A stretch of 64,000 bases of DNA from Asparagopsis taxiformis (taxonomy: Eukaryota > Rhodophyta > Florideophyceae > Bonnemaisoniales > Bonnemaisoniaceae): NCBI GenBank assembly GCA_030407315.1, contig JALQPE010001714.1, forward strand, positions 1-64,000, in the 5' to 3' direction. Shown here piece after piece: positions 1 through 11,450 of the stretch (position 1 is its first letter; each line of letters starts with the position of its first letter). A model generated the notes under the pieces. That model saw nothing but the letters and a program-made list of their open reading frames with translations. It was not told where the DNA came from and made no database searches. The position numbers and the translations under genes were made by a program.

Positions 1-189
1 GCGGCATCTGCCTATAAATAGTGCGACAAGATGTCGTGCAAGGGCGAGGAGAGGGCAGAGCGGGAAGCGAGGAGCAACGAGCAAACCCAAGCATCTCCAG
101 AAACCCGGCCTTGTGGCTTCCGTTATCGCCTCTAGTTATTTCCCTCTATTCCTTGGGTGTCCATGTCGACAAAGCCATTTTATTCCACA
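1..189 (+). repeat. 5' LTR of a Ty1/copia element, 3' part only
   Basis: The segment matches 5263-5444 with a few small indels and ends in the same TTCCACA. It is the downstream part of a long terminal repeat; by comparison with the complete 3' copy about 443 bp of this LTR lie before the window. A TATA box (TATAAATA) is at 13-20, so transcription would start inside this segment. The next bases begin GTTATGGGCCC; I do not recognise a standard initiator-Met primer-binding site there. The indels against the 3' LTR show that the insertion is not recent. Confidence 0.85.
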
Positions 190-1433
190 GTTATGGGCCC
201 AGGAGGCATGGCCCCGAAGAAAGCGCTGAGGAAGTGAAACGCAAAAGCCCACTTCACTACAGGATCCACCCCCTCTTCGTCCCGGTCAAGATCGTCCAGA
301 AATGGCGAAGAGATGTCAACTCTTGGATTGCCTATATCACCAGGCGGCGAGCATCTGTTGGTGAGAAAAAGTCACTTGCAACCCAGGCAACGCTGTGTTA
401 CGAGCTGTACAATGCCTTGGACGCAAGTTATCAGAGTGTAATCGATCATGCTAAAATCAACAAGTCAATTTCATTTGATGTTGAGCCGCACCAACAGGAA
501 GAAGCAGTGCTGAAGATTGTATCGCTAATTGGCGCGTGATACATCACTGGAGATTATCGATCGAGCCCTGAATGCTTACAAGAATGTACATATGTGTATA
601 AGATCCAACTCAGAACAGCCTTCCGAATTTGCAACTCGTTTTCGGGGGCTTGTTTCACAGTATATGTCACTTACTGGTATCAGTGTCACTGAGACAGAGT
701 CACAGCTCATGGCAATGATAATGTTGCAGAATTCTCGTCTGCCACATGACACTCAGAACGCAGTGAAGTTACTACTTGTCACTCAAGTGCAACAGAAAAG
801 AGCTTCACAGATAGCTAAGGCAGTGAAGCTATCTGTGCATGATACAGAGAATCTCAAGAATTACGTACAAGACGCAAGTGACATATACGGCAAAGCAGAC
901 AGCATAGAATTTCCAGGCAATAATGGACAGAGTGAACAACGTAGGACGTTGTCTGAAGCAGATCTGTCTAGATTAATTGACATTGCGACAAACATGACGC
1001 ATTTGTTGCAATGGTCACTCGTGAAGGGGACTCTGGCCATGATATATACGTTGATGATGTATTTAACGCACTGCAGTCCTTGGATTCCGATCCATCGCAG
1101 CAAAACCACCACAACAGCACTTCGAAGAGGCCCAGTGGAGATGATTTTCATGCCGCCGTTCAAAAGGCGACAATGATGGCTATTCAAAATCAAAGAGAAT
1201 CCTCTATTGGAGCACTAACTGTGCAACCGCGACGTCAGTCGACGAAACTGACAGAAAGAAAGATGAACAGTCGATGTCATCGCTGTAAGCGTAAAGGACA
1301 TTGGAAGGGTGACGCAGAATGCCCCATGACAAAGCGTCGTAAAATAAGCAAGGTCTCTCCTAAAGACGGAGAGGCTGATGAGGCCATTGAAAAGCCTGTG
1401 GAAAATGAAGACAGCCTACATTTTCAGAAGTAG
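190..1433 (+). pseudogene. gag: copia gag, frameshifted
   Basis: This region encodes a Gag polyprotein that would coat the retrotransposon RNA in virus-like particles. The readable protein runs through three frames. The first covers about 190-539. The second runs from about 530 to 1000 and contains the FATRFRGLVSQYM helix region. The third runs from about 1010 to the TAG at 1431-1433. The last frame contains a CCHC zinc knuckle at about 1275-1322 (C-X2-C-X4-H-X6-C, spacing slightly wider than the usual X4), preceded and followed by lysine/arginine-rich sequence. At least two frameshifts break the gene. A perfect 11-bp hairpin starts exactly at the terminal TAG. The protease follows in another frame. 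Confidence 0.75.
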
Positions 1434-1461
1434 GGTCAGATGAGCTCCGATCTGACCCTAA

Positions 1462-4400
1462 CCCACTGTTAGACAGCGGAGCACCGAACAGCATCGGTGG
1501 CACAGAAAGTGCAGCTGCATTGTGCAATGCTATTGGACTTCGGTTGATACTGAAGCCTCCTGAACAACAATTCATGCATGGGTGGGGGCCGAATATGCTC
1601 GACGCAAAACCAGTATGTTGTTTATGGAGTCTGCCTGTTAGAGACATAGGCGGAATTACAGGGTACATGCATTTCCACTTAGTTGCCGGTACTGAGCCGT
1701 TGTTGATCGGGGATGATGTGCTGAAATGTTCGATGACTGATAACATGTCTGATCGTCTGCATTTATTCCAACCAGATGGCACGCGTCTGACCTACCATAC
1801 ATACTGCAGCCAGGGTGGGAATCGCCGACGCCTGTCAGTTGTACCGCCACCACAGGATTTTGAGCTCGAGTTGTCATCTGACATGCGTTCTTACATGTCT
1901 AGTCATATCAGCTATCTCAATAAGCATGGTCCGATGAAGTTTGCACAGCGGTTACATAACTACTCACATGCGACAAGTGATGACATGAAGCGAATATGCA
2001 AGATGGCAAATATATTAGACAGACGTTTACAGAAATGCATTGACAATGTGTACTCCGCATGTCATGTATGTTGCCGTACCGGCCGACCGAAAACGTCAAG
2101 GAAAGTGTCATTGAGCATATAGCCTCGACGTTTAACCAATCAGTGCAGGTCGATTTCTTTTTCCCAACGATTCGTGGTATACGTCGTACGCTGTTGCACA
2201 TGCGGGATCGCGGCACTGGATATTCAGAGATAGAAGCTTACCGTCACGGGATCTGGATGACGCTGCTGTATCACTTGATCGCACCTGGCTATCCCGTCAT
2301 GGTGCACCTGGCACCATTAGCGGTGATCAAGAGTTCAACAAAGGGCCGTTCAAACGCCTTCTAAAGGCTCATGACATATTATTTGAAGCGCGCCCCGCCC
2401 GTAGACACAACAAGGTTGGCTCTGTTGAAAGAAAAAACGCTGTGCTACGTGTCATACTAGATCGTATTGCGCAAGACTGTGACGAACTCACAGTGTCATC
2501 TGTGATTGCCAGAGCGAGCTTTCTAAGCAATTTGTTCAGTGGTTCCAAGCTGGCCAGCTCATTTGAACAAGCAAGAGGATATACTCCTGGAATTTGTGGC
2601 TTGCGTGGTGCGTTGGTGTCACCTGAATTAATACGCGCTCACGAGGAGAGAGTCGCACAACGTGCACTACACCGTCTACTGTCGTCAAAATCACCCAAAG
2701 TCCTGTCACCCCATATATTACCGAAGGGTACAAAGATATACGCGCTCCTGCAGAAAGGTGACTGGGAACCTCTGACAGTTTTTGAAGCACAGCCACATAT
2801 TGTGCTAGCCCGACGTAATGACCGTGGACCAAACATAGCCGTTGCGTATGAGGACGTTCGCATCGCACCATCACAGGATATAAACAAGTCATTGGTGCAT
2901 ATTGACGTCACGAACACGGACAGATCGGAGGATGAGGGGGGTGATGTGGACTCCGTTGCAAGCTTCGACAAGTCAAATGCAATGTCTGCAGATCATCCTA
3001 CTCCTGTCCAGAAAAATATACCTTCCATGCTTACACATCGTCGAAGTATAGGCGATGCATCGCGAGATGTTGGTCAATACATCGCCACAACCCCTCCTCG
3101 TCCGGGCACGCTTCTGGAGACCAATGAGCAGCAAGTTCTTGAAAAGATCAAATCTGTCATTGGCAATGCACAGGTTACTGTCAGCAAACTCAGCTTTGCA
3201 CCTGAGTGGGCAGTACAGAATGCTTTTAATGCAGAGCTGGAAAACTGGAAGGGAGTCTATAGTGAAATGCCTGAGTCTGAAGTGGCATTGAATGCCAACG
3301 TCATCAGATCACACACGGTGTACAAGATTAAGTCCGATGAGCAAGCAAAACTGAAGCTAAAGGCGCGTATTGTTGCGCATGGAAATGAGGACAAGGACCG
3401 TGATGCAGTCCGAAAAGACTCTGCCGCTGCGCAGTTTGTTATAATTAGGCTGCTGCTTTCTACAGCCGCACTGCGAGGCTTCCGGCTAGGAAAAATTGAC
3501 GTCAAGAAAGCTTACTTACAAAGTGGGCCTATTAAGCGCGAGATATACGTCAGGCCGCCTCGAGAATGGAATTCCGCGTCGGATGCATACCCAAAAAGGG
3601 GTATATTATGGAAGCTTCTGAAGCTTCCATACGGAATTGTAGAGGCTGGCCGCCAGTGGCAACTGGTGGCAGAATCATGGCTACTTGAGCAGATGATGTT
3701 TGAAAGAGTCCCTGGCCTGTCACAGATATTTACTAAGCGTGACAAGAACGGCCATATTACAGTCATGCTGACTAAAGTCATTGATGACTTCCTAGTAGCT
3801 GGCAGTGTGTCAGACATCTCAAGTTTCGTCCAGAGTGCAAAGCAACAGTTTGAGATTGGTTGCGTTGTCATCGATGACAACATCAAGTATAATGGCACAG
3901 AAATCGAGCAAGCATCTACCGGTAGCATTAAGCTATCAATGCATGAGTACTGTGGCCGCATTACACCAATCCCGCTTACCCCATCCAGAAGGAAAAACCG
4001 CAATTCCCCCGCCACGCCTGAAGAGCACACACAGTACCTACGTCTTGCAGGATTGCTCAATTTTTTGGGCAAAGGTGCGCTTCCATGTGCGTCATTTGTA
4101 ACAAGTCATATGTTACAGAAGTCAGGAAGACTGAACGTGGCCGCCATAGTCGAAGCAAATTCGATGCAAAAGGAGATCTCCAAGCTGTCACCCGTCATCT
4201 CATTTGTCGCCCCAGCGTCCAATGACAAAGTGCACCCATTCCTTTGTTCCTTCTCTGATGCATCTTTTAATATCTCCTCAAAGCAATCATATGGTCAGAC
4301 TGGTATTTTCTGTGGTCTTGCCATCCCGCAACGAAATAGTTTTTTACTGCATCCTATTGAATGGTCGTCATCAAAGCAACACAGAGTTACATACTCATCT

Positions 4401-4778
4401 TTTGGCGCTGAAATAATTGCTTGCGCAGCAGCTGATGACCGTGCCTACTACCTACGACAAGGTGTTCGTGCTTTGCTGGATGACAGTTCGATCAAGTCAC
4501 ACATTAACATTGACTCTCGTGGTTTATTCGACACATTGACAACATTGCATGACGGTCGCGACTATCGTTTACGACAAACGGTGCAGAGAATAAGAGACAG
4601 CTTCGATGGTAATGACATTGATGTACTGCGATGGATCCGAGGATCTGACAATGTCGCTGATGCCTTGACCAAAAGAAACATTGTTTTATACCGCTTACTC
4701 AACGATATATGTGTTGATGGCACGTTGCATATAGCTCTCGACCAGGGATACGAACTGGACAGTCATGAATGGAAGTAG
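1462..4778 (+). pseudogene. pol: copia pol: protease, integrase, reverse transcriptase, RNase H
   Basis: Domain order protease, integrase, RT, RNase H identifies a Ty1/copia element. The aspartic protease has LLDSGAPNS (catalytic Asp at 1472) and LLIGDDVL near 1705. An integrase zinc-binding region with CHVCC ends near 2080. The integrase core is in two further frames, with frameshifts near 2100 and 2240: VQVDFF gives the first Asp, GDQEF the second, SVERKN the Glu. From about 2243 the frame stays open to 4778. RT motifs are DVKKAYLQ (Asp at 3498), LPYGIVEAGRQW and VIDDFLVAG (3783, replacing YVDD). RNase H has FSDASF, then EIIACAAADDRAYYLR and, near the end, NVADALTKRN. The long RT-RNase H part has no internal stop, but the element as a whole is dead through frameshifts in gag and integrase. 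Confidence 0.9.
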
Positions 4779-4810
4779 CCAGTTGGCATTCAAATTGTAT
4801 TGTTCATGCC

Positions 4811-4819
4811 AATGGGGGG
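4811..4819 (+). other. polypurine tract of the copia element
   Basis: AATGGGGGG lies directly before the TGTGTG start of the 3' LTR and 32 bp after the pol stop codon. This is the expected position for the plus-strand primer of reverse transcription. It is short, and the role is assigned from position. Confidence 0.6.
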
Positions 4820-5444
4820 TGTGTGCAATAGCTGATCGATCTAGATGTATTGCATGCGCAATAGCTGGTCGATCCAGATGTGCTGCAATCTGGATATTGG
4901 CTTACTGCTATCCAGACGAACAGATTGATGCAGCAGCAGCAAGTGATGGAGGCCAATGATTGGCCGAGCACATACAGTGGAAATAGAGCCATCACAGCGA
5001 AAGTGTATCGAATGATCGATATATGCTATTATATAGCAGCACTGCATTACGTAAGACTGTATTATTAATTATGATACAGAGGCATCCTCATTGGACGAAG
5101 ACATGGATCTTCAGCTTGAGGATAGAGCAAAGTGATGTATTCCATGATGGAAGCATCACAGCTACAGGTTCACTCTGATAGATAGCTTCCACTAGTACGA
5201 TGACTAGGTTAGGGTTAGAGTGGAACCTGTTGTTTGTTGGCACTTTAGAAGTACCTACAGCGTGCGGCATCTGCCTATAAATAGTGCGACAAGATGTCGT
5301 GCAAGGGGAGGAGAGGGCAAGCGAGGAGCAACGAGCAAACCCAAGCATCTCCAGAAACCCGGCCTTTGTGGCTTCCTGTTATCGCCTCTAGTATTTCCCT
5401 CTATTCCTTGGGTGTCCATGTCGACAAAGCCATTTTATTCCACA
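4820..5444 (+). repeat. 3' LTR of the copia element, 625 bp
   Basis: The LTR starts TGTGTG and ends CACA, giving the TG...CA inverted ends, and its last 182 bp match the window start. The TATA box TATAAATA is at 5276-5283. It contains two near-duplicated stretches around the word ATAGCTG(A/G)TCGATC at about 4828 and 4860. The base after the LTR begins ATCGT, a candidate 5-bp target duplication whose left partner is outside the window. The LTR ends only 48 bp from the stop codon of the phosphofructokinase pseudogene on the opposite strand. Confidence 0.85.
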
Positions 5445-5492
5445 ATCGTTACCATCTGTTCTTTAGCAGTTATGCTGACGTCTTCCATCGCA

Positions 5493-8400
5493 CTAGTTAC
5501 AGTCGAATCCTAGGATTCGGAGAAGCTTCTTGTAGGGAGAGACGGCCGAGAGACGTGGTTGATGGGTTGTTGAAATCACACGTTGCCACATTCGGCTTTT
5601 CACATCCACTTTCGTTCGTCCGCGATGGTAAATTTCCTCCATGGGGATGAGAACGAAAAGTGTGTTGATCAATCCAACGGAAACCCTGAAAAGCCGTACG
5701 TGGCACCGTGAACAGCGCTTTGTGCAAGAAGTGAGCAGTGCAAATTGTCGCTGGCATTAGCAGGGACGGAGCGAATTTCGTAGGTAGGATCGATGAGCTT
5801 CAAATTGATCTCCCTTCCACGCTTCTTAAAATCCCCGTTAATCTTATCCTTGAACCACAGACCGACGTCGGGCAAGTGCTTATTCCCTGACGCGTCAAAG
5901 CCAGTGGTGACCTGTTCTTTCTCTACAAGTTCTAGCCCGGCACCTTCGGCAATCCCAATGACCATGTGCCCCTTCGATCGTATCATATCCTCAATGTACT
6001 GGAAAAGACCACACTTACCTTCCAGTTCGAATTTGACCTCAGGAATGAGGCAGCAATCTACATCCCTAGATGCGAGCGTAGAAAACATTGCAATCTGACC
6101 CGAGTGTCTACCCATAAGTTTCACGAGTCCTATTCCGTTAAGTGCACTCCTTGCCTCTGTTTTTGCACACTTGATGCTTCGTTGCGCTTCTTCCACTGCT
6201 GTGTCAAATCCAAAGGACTTGTCTATCAACGCAATGTCATTATCAATTGTTTTCGGGATACCTACTACTGCAGCCAAATAGCGGCGGGCCCTGAGTTCTT
6301 CAAAAATCTTCACAGCACCACGATGGGTACCCCGAAATCAACCTTTCTTCGCCTGAGCTCGGATCCGTTGTCTCAAAGTAATTTTCCACTTTCAACATAT
6401 GACCGGTTGGGTTGAAGAGAAGGAATCGAAGCGGAATAACAGATGTGGGTATGATCCCATTGTTCATGAATGTGGAGACGTTGATCTCTACAACAAATAC
6501 TCGCAGACTGCAGCATCGATTCGCATATCGTTGGAACATTCGACGGCAAAGGGCCTCAATGTCATCAATCTCTACCTTGACAGGCGGAATCACATTGAGG
6601 AAAATATGGTTGAAATCGGTTCTCCGGAATCGACGATCGCAACTTGCCATTTCTACTGCATCTAGAGCCTCGACAAAAGTTCTTTCCGCGTCGGGGATCG
6701 ATACAATGGCACCAGCATTTGAAGAGGCAAAGATATTAGCCAGTCTGATAACAGCTCGGACAAAAAATCTTGCATCGATATCCCGATCAGATCTAGTTGG
6801 TTTCTTCGCATCTGGCATCCCTGGGGCTGGTTTCCCGCTTTGCAAACTATCTGTAGACTCTGCCTTGGATGACCCAGGATACAGATGTTGTCCGGTTCGC
6901 TTCGTACGGGAGCCATCAGAGACACTTTCATTGAGAGGGGGGCGTTTTGCAGATTTCGAAGAATCTTCACTTCTCTTCTTCCGAGTAGTAGACTTGTCCT
7001 GAGCGAAGAACACATGCACAGAACGCGTAGGATAGTCAAAGCGAGTAATCGAAAAGTTGGATAAGCGAGACAACTCAAGCTGGAACGCCATAGGAGGATC
7101 AATATGTCGGAATATAGGGTCCTCATTAAAATTATCCTGTACCCGGAACGTGTAGAATCCAGGATAAGTCACAGATTCACTTGATGGGGTAGGAGCGACA
7201 ATAAAGGATATCGTCTTGAGCCCGGCTCTTGACGACAATTCCATTCGACTGGCCTTTGCGCGACAAAAGGCTGACAAGCTTTGGCTCACCAATACTTCGG
7301 ACGCTAATGGATCACGTAGGGTATCATTACGGCCTGTCTGTTTCCCCTCTTTCGAAGATTCTTTGTACTTTGCTGTATCGGTTGTATTACCCGGCGCACT
7401 TTCATCCCATCGTAACAAGACTGTCATCACATTGACATTCCTGGGCTGAACTGCTTTTGCAGAATTTGCGTGCTGCTCAAGAATCATGTCAAATTCTGCT
7501 TCCATAGATGACCAGTTATCAAATGCTGCCATTAATCCTCTCCTATACGGCTCACTTTCCGACTTATCAGAAATGCCTCCATTTGCATAAGAGAGATTAT
7601 CTGCAGAATCGAAAGACGAGATTCCCTTTGGAACTTGCAGTTGGCCATTACCCGTTCCTTTCATTGATCGTACTACAGACACAGGAGCAGTGTGTTCGGC
7701 TTTCACAAAACGGAACTGCCACTCTGCTGTTAATGCAGAACAGTTGAGCAATCCACTCCCAACTGACATGGTGAGATTGGATACTTCATACGCTCGGTAG
7801 GACCTTAGCAATTGAACTTGAATAGCAGCACGCCTAACTTCAACAGACACAGACTTGGCATCAGGAGGGAGGGCAAAAGCAACCAGGACATCCAAAATAG
7901 ACTCACTCAGGCCGACAATAATGTACATCTGATTGAAGCCCGTGATCTGGATTGAATCGCAAATCATCTTTGTATTATGGCCGCCACGCGAATACCCCAA
8001 TATACTGCCACCATCATGATGAATGGACTGAACCTTATCCTCCGTAAGTGGAATAAGTTTGAGACGGGTCGAATAGAATCCACGATAGCCATATGGAATT
8101 CCAGAAATATTCTGACCGCCATACAACAGCGAAAGCGTAATCACCAGCTCACGAATAACAGAATTGAGGCCAGGACACAAACCGCCGCAGGTGACGATAC
8201 ATGCACGGACCATATTGCGCGGATGAAAAGCGAGCAGCCCTCTGGGACCTGCACGGTAGAATTCGCGACACATGGTAGTGTTCTCCGCATCTGAAATAAT
8301 GTCGACAAGAATGGTTTCATTGGCGCCGACAAAGCTCATGCAGCTCATGCCGAGGTTGCTCTGACCGGAGGGGTCGGATCCTAGCGGGCTGGGGAAGGAG

Positions 8401-8651
8401 CCGACGGTGGCCGAGGAGGAAATGTGCTGCGGTTCGAGACATTGTCTCGGACGTGGGAAGACGATCTTGGAGAATTTAGCAAAGCGAGGGGCAGTTATCT
8501 TGGACGCGTTGTCGTCGTACGTTACCTGTGCATCACGGATAATTTTTGGCAGATCATGAGTCGACTATACATCGTCTTCTGGGGCGAGGTTAACAGTGTC
8601 AAGCGTCTTGGTGCGGACAATGGGCGCGGCTGCTGTCGGAGGACGGGACAT
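5493..8651 (-). pseudogene. PFK: 6-phosphofructokinase (plant-type, ATP-dependent), disrupted
   Basis: Phosphofructokinase phosphorylates fructose 6-phosphate in glycolysis. The ATG at 8651-8649 starts a frame that has an in-frame TAG at codon 29 (8567-8565) and is then open. Family motifs follow in order: FYRAGPR, ACIVTCGGLCPGLNSVIREL, GGSILGYSRGGHNT and MYIIVG. The gene is then cut at about 7911 by foreign sequence. It resumes at about 6331 in another frame with [58 protein letters not shown] and EGAG. A further frameshift near 5670 separates the last piece, which has [23 protein letters not shown] and a stop at 5495-5493. GTHRGA, the remnant of the phosphate-binding loop, points to the ATP-using plant class rather than the PPi class. 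Apart from these lesions both halves look undamaged, so inactivation is fairly recent. Confidence 0.93.
6333..7911 (-). pseudogene. ACC: acetyl-CoA carboxylase central-region fragment inserted in PFK
   Basis: About 526 codons without a stop sit inside the phosphofructokinase frame. They correspond to the central region of eukaryotic single-chain acetyl-CoA carboxylase, between the biotin carrier and carboxyltransferase domains. Recognisable stretches are LLRSYRAYEVSNL, VRSMKGTG, RRGLMAAFDNW, PGFYTFRVQDNFNEDPIFRH, PPMAFQLELSRLSNF, ARFFVRAVIRLANI, RRTDFNHIFLNVIPPV and PIRLF-like PLRFLLFNPTGHML. No biotin site or catalytic domain is included, so the piece cannot make malonyl-CoA. It is in frame with the upstream PFK half and out of frame with the downstream half. 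The bases TCGG occur at both junctions, a possible microhomology. An in-frame PFK-ACC fusion enzyme is unlikely because the PFK nucleotide-binding loop is destroyed. Confidence 0.88.
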
Positions 8652-8783
8652 TTTGACAAACGAACTGGCTTTGGGAACTGCAAGGCTGGCGATGGTGATC
8701 GACTGAGTCTTCTACCGGCATTTCCCAACTGGCGCAATTCATTCAACCACCTTTAATGTCCAGCAAACTTATCGTTTTTTCGC

Positions 8784-9591
8784 CTATGCAGTATGTCGTC
8801 GTGGAGCAGCCAACTTCAAAATCTTATCCCCGATAGTGTAGCTGACTATAACACGATGTAAGTAAGTTGGATGAACCTTCCCAATTCGATGAACACAACC
8901 GACAGCCTGCGCTTCCAGAAATATATTCATACTCGGCTCCACCAACACCACATGACGTGCGTCAGTAAGATTGAGACCAATACCTGCACAACGCAGTGGT
9001 ATTAATAGAACGTTGAAATCTATAAAGATATAGATAAGCATATGCTTGATTTGAACTTGTCCACAATCTTAAGTTTGTGCGAATTTGCAAACACCATGGT
9101 GTTTGCGAAGATTGTGGTTCTATTCATAGAACCTTTCTCTAGCACTCCGTTCAAATGCGTAATACTGTTCATTTCGAGTGCTGTCGAGATCATTTTCAGC
9201 ACGTGCTGCAAAGCGTACGCTTTGCCACTCGGAGAATACCATAACTTTCCGCGTAGCGTCCACTTGCCATATGCCGCGCAGCAATCGGATAATAGCTCTT
9301 GCTTTAGCTCCAACAAATCAGCGCACTGCATCTGTGCTGTCTTAGAAAATTGACATTCGTTCACTGCTAGTCGCCTCCACCTTTTGTCCTTTTCCACTTG
9401 GCGAGATCAAGGCGTCTAATTCTTCTTCTTCTTAAGAAGAGCAATCGCAATTGCGAGCCGGGTGACGGCGGCAGCCCACTACCATCACCTTTTGTTTTTC
9501 CAAGTCCACCAAGAACAGTAAAACTAACTTCATCTGCAGAGCAACATAAACGACACCTCGGACAAGCAATGCTTTGTACTCTCGTTCGCAA
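8784..9591 (-). pseudogene. SHPRH/RAD5-like SNF2 helicase, C-terminal fragment
   Basis: The pieces read in order as the end of a RING finger (ACPRCR, followed by DEVSFTVLG), a linker (KWTLRGKLW...QHVLKMISTALEMNSI) and the end of the helicase C-terminal lobe (NVLLIPLRCAGIGLNLTDARHVVLVEPSMN, then VGCVHRIGKVHPT and TIGDKILKL). SHPRH-family proteins are SNF2 ATPase-ubiquitin ligases acting in DNA damage tolerance. The upstream ATPase lobe is absent. The conserved arginine of the VGRVHRIGQ motif is Cys here and the Gln is Lys. The frame is broken near 9060-9120 exactly where a foldback palindrome lies. This is a degenerate fragment, divergently placed upstream of the PFK start. Confidence 0.75.
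9061..9117. repeat. foldback inverted repeat inside the helicase fragment
   Basis: CCACAATCTT at 9061-9070 pairs with AAGATTGTGG at 9108-9117, enclosing a perfect 20-bp palindrome GCAAACACCATGGTGTTTGC at 9087-9106. It coincides with the loss of the helicase reading frame. Confidence 0.8.
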
Positions 9592-9612
9592 CTCCTTTTT
9601 CTTAATCGATTA

Positions 9613-9686
9613 ATTCCTCATCAGTTCCAACTCTGCGATACCCGCTCACGTGAGCGGGTATCGCAGAGTTGGAACTGATGAGGAAT
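9613..9686. repeat. 74-bp perfect palindrome
   Basis: The 37 bases from 9613 to 9649 are the exact reverse complement of 9650-9686, with no spacer; the centre is CTCACGTGAG. It lies just upstream of the helicase fragment. No target duplication was seen. Confidence 0.95.
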
Positions 9687-10779
9687 AGCGGGCGCATAAG
9701 CGTCGAGTTTTGAAATAGCCTGAGTGCAGTTCATTTTTCGTGCTGGTTGGAATGCGTCTGTAACTCGTTTCAAATTGACAAGATACTGACATTCACGCTA
9801 GTGGGGGATTGGTGAGCCAAAATCTTGCGTGTTTCATGACAATCTGGCTGATATCGCGGTGGTATCGACTTATTCGTGTTATATTATGCTTTGATAGATA
9901 TATCGTTGTCGCGTTATATACATATCTATACGACGAGCTTGGCAACTACAGACACTGTTTCCGACTGTCTGAAACAGTGTCTGTAGACATCAACGAGCGG
10001 TCAGAAAGGGAAGACGGATCTGTATGTGCTGCAGACATTGGCGAAATATAGATATGGACATTTTACAATGGGAAGGATATAAGTGCAGCTGATCGACGAA
10101 TAGGTACAATAGGCATGTTGACTGTGATTCATATTGGAGTTCAATGGAGCAAAAACAATATTGAAGTATGTCATGCTCATCCATTGAGATGGCTACCAAT
10201 GCTGCAGCAATCTCATGAGATTGGAGATCTGGAGGTGGTAGGTGGAAGCGCGGTATTAGGGATGGGGAATATTGGTTTCCTTCTCAATGGGCGAAGAGTA
10301 ATAACTGGTGATAGCTGTGCCGATGCTACGGGGTGAATCTAGTCGACGTATTGGCTTCACGGTGTATTACCGACGCATATAGAATACCGCAACCGCTGTC
10401 CGGCTGATGAACTGAAATCCAGGCACTGATTTCTCGCCTACCGACATTGCAATATTTTAATTACACTACCATCTTTGAGTCGATTCAAGTCAAGTCACAG
10501 CACGGCTGACGTGATAAAACTAGACCAATGGAACTGTCATCGACATAGAGTCTCAGACAGGTGTTAGTTTGGTGTAGGCAAGGCAACAAACCTCGATTAT
10601 TTGGCATTCTAGAGACCTTATTCCCTCCAACTCCGCCATGTACTGGTTGCACGGGTTTGTGCTTCTAATCTATCTCCATGATGCGTTCAATTTCGACATT
10701 GAGTCGGTCAAGTCTAGCCAGGCCTCGGCAGGTTGCTACCATCCTTCACTGACGGTCACTCTATTCCAAATAAGTTACC
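9687..10779. other. anonymous intergenic DNA with one hairpin
   Basis: I see no convincing gene. Open frames are short (under about 80 codons) and match nothing I recognise. A 16-bp perfect inverted repeat (9946-9961 with 9971-9986, 9-nt loop) is present. The base composition is close to balanced. Confidence 0.6.
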
Positions 10780-11450
10780 ATCCTCAGCCGCTCTGCCATT
10801 GGCTGCTGGTCGGCTGGCCGCTTCTGGCCAATGGCATTGCAGCACCTGGACTGGGTAGACCCAGAATAATACCGGGTATAGTTTTGCCGTACCAAGAGCC
10901 AGGTGCAGCAGTGCCATTGGCCGCCGGTAGGCTGGCTGCCTCTGGCCAGTGACAATGCTGCACCTGGACTGGGTAGACCCAAAATAATACCGGGTATTAT
11001 TTTGCCATAGCAGAAGCCAGGTGCAACAAAGCCATTGGCTGGTGGTCGGCTGGCCGCCTCTGGCCAATGGCAGTAGTGCACCTGGATTGGGTAGACCCAG
11101 AATAATACCGGGTATTATTTTGCCATAGCAGAAGCCAGGTGCAGCAGTGCTATTGGCTGGTGGTCGGCTGGCCGCCTCTGGCCAGTGACAATGCTGCACC
11201 TGGACTGGGTAGACCCAAAATAATACCGGGTATTATTTTGCCATAGCAGAAGCCAGGTGCAACACAGCCATTGGCTGGTGGTCGGCTGGCCGCTTCTGGC
11301 CAATGGCAGTAGTGCACCTGGACCTGGTACACCCAAAATAATACCGGGTATAGTTTTGCCATGGCAAAAGCCAGGTGCAACACTACTATTGGCTGTTGTC
11401 GGCTGACCGATTTCTGCCAATGGCACTGCTGCACCTGGACCTGGTGCACA
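10780..11450. repeat. 118-bp palindromic satellite, array 1 (five units)
   Basis: The dyad core AATAATACCGGGTAT(T/A) starts at 10865, 10983, 11101, 11219 and 11337, an exact 118-bp period. Within each unit the core is flanked at about 15 bp by outward inverted arms of the type GCCAATGGC...TGCACCTGG and CCAGGTGCA...GCCATTGGC, so every unit is itself an imperfect palindrome of about 100 bp. Between units lies a GC-rich GGCTGGCCGC linker. Short open frames crossing the array are by-products of the repeat length and base composition. Confidence 0.95.

Noticed and set aside
5493..8651. A working phosphofructokinase-acetyl-CoA carboxylase fusion enzyme
   Set aside because: There is a stop at codon 29, the nucleotide-binding loop is lost, the frame changes after the insert and again near the C-terminus, and the carboxylase part has no catalytic domain.
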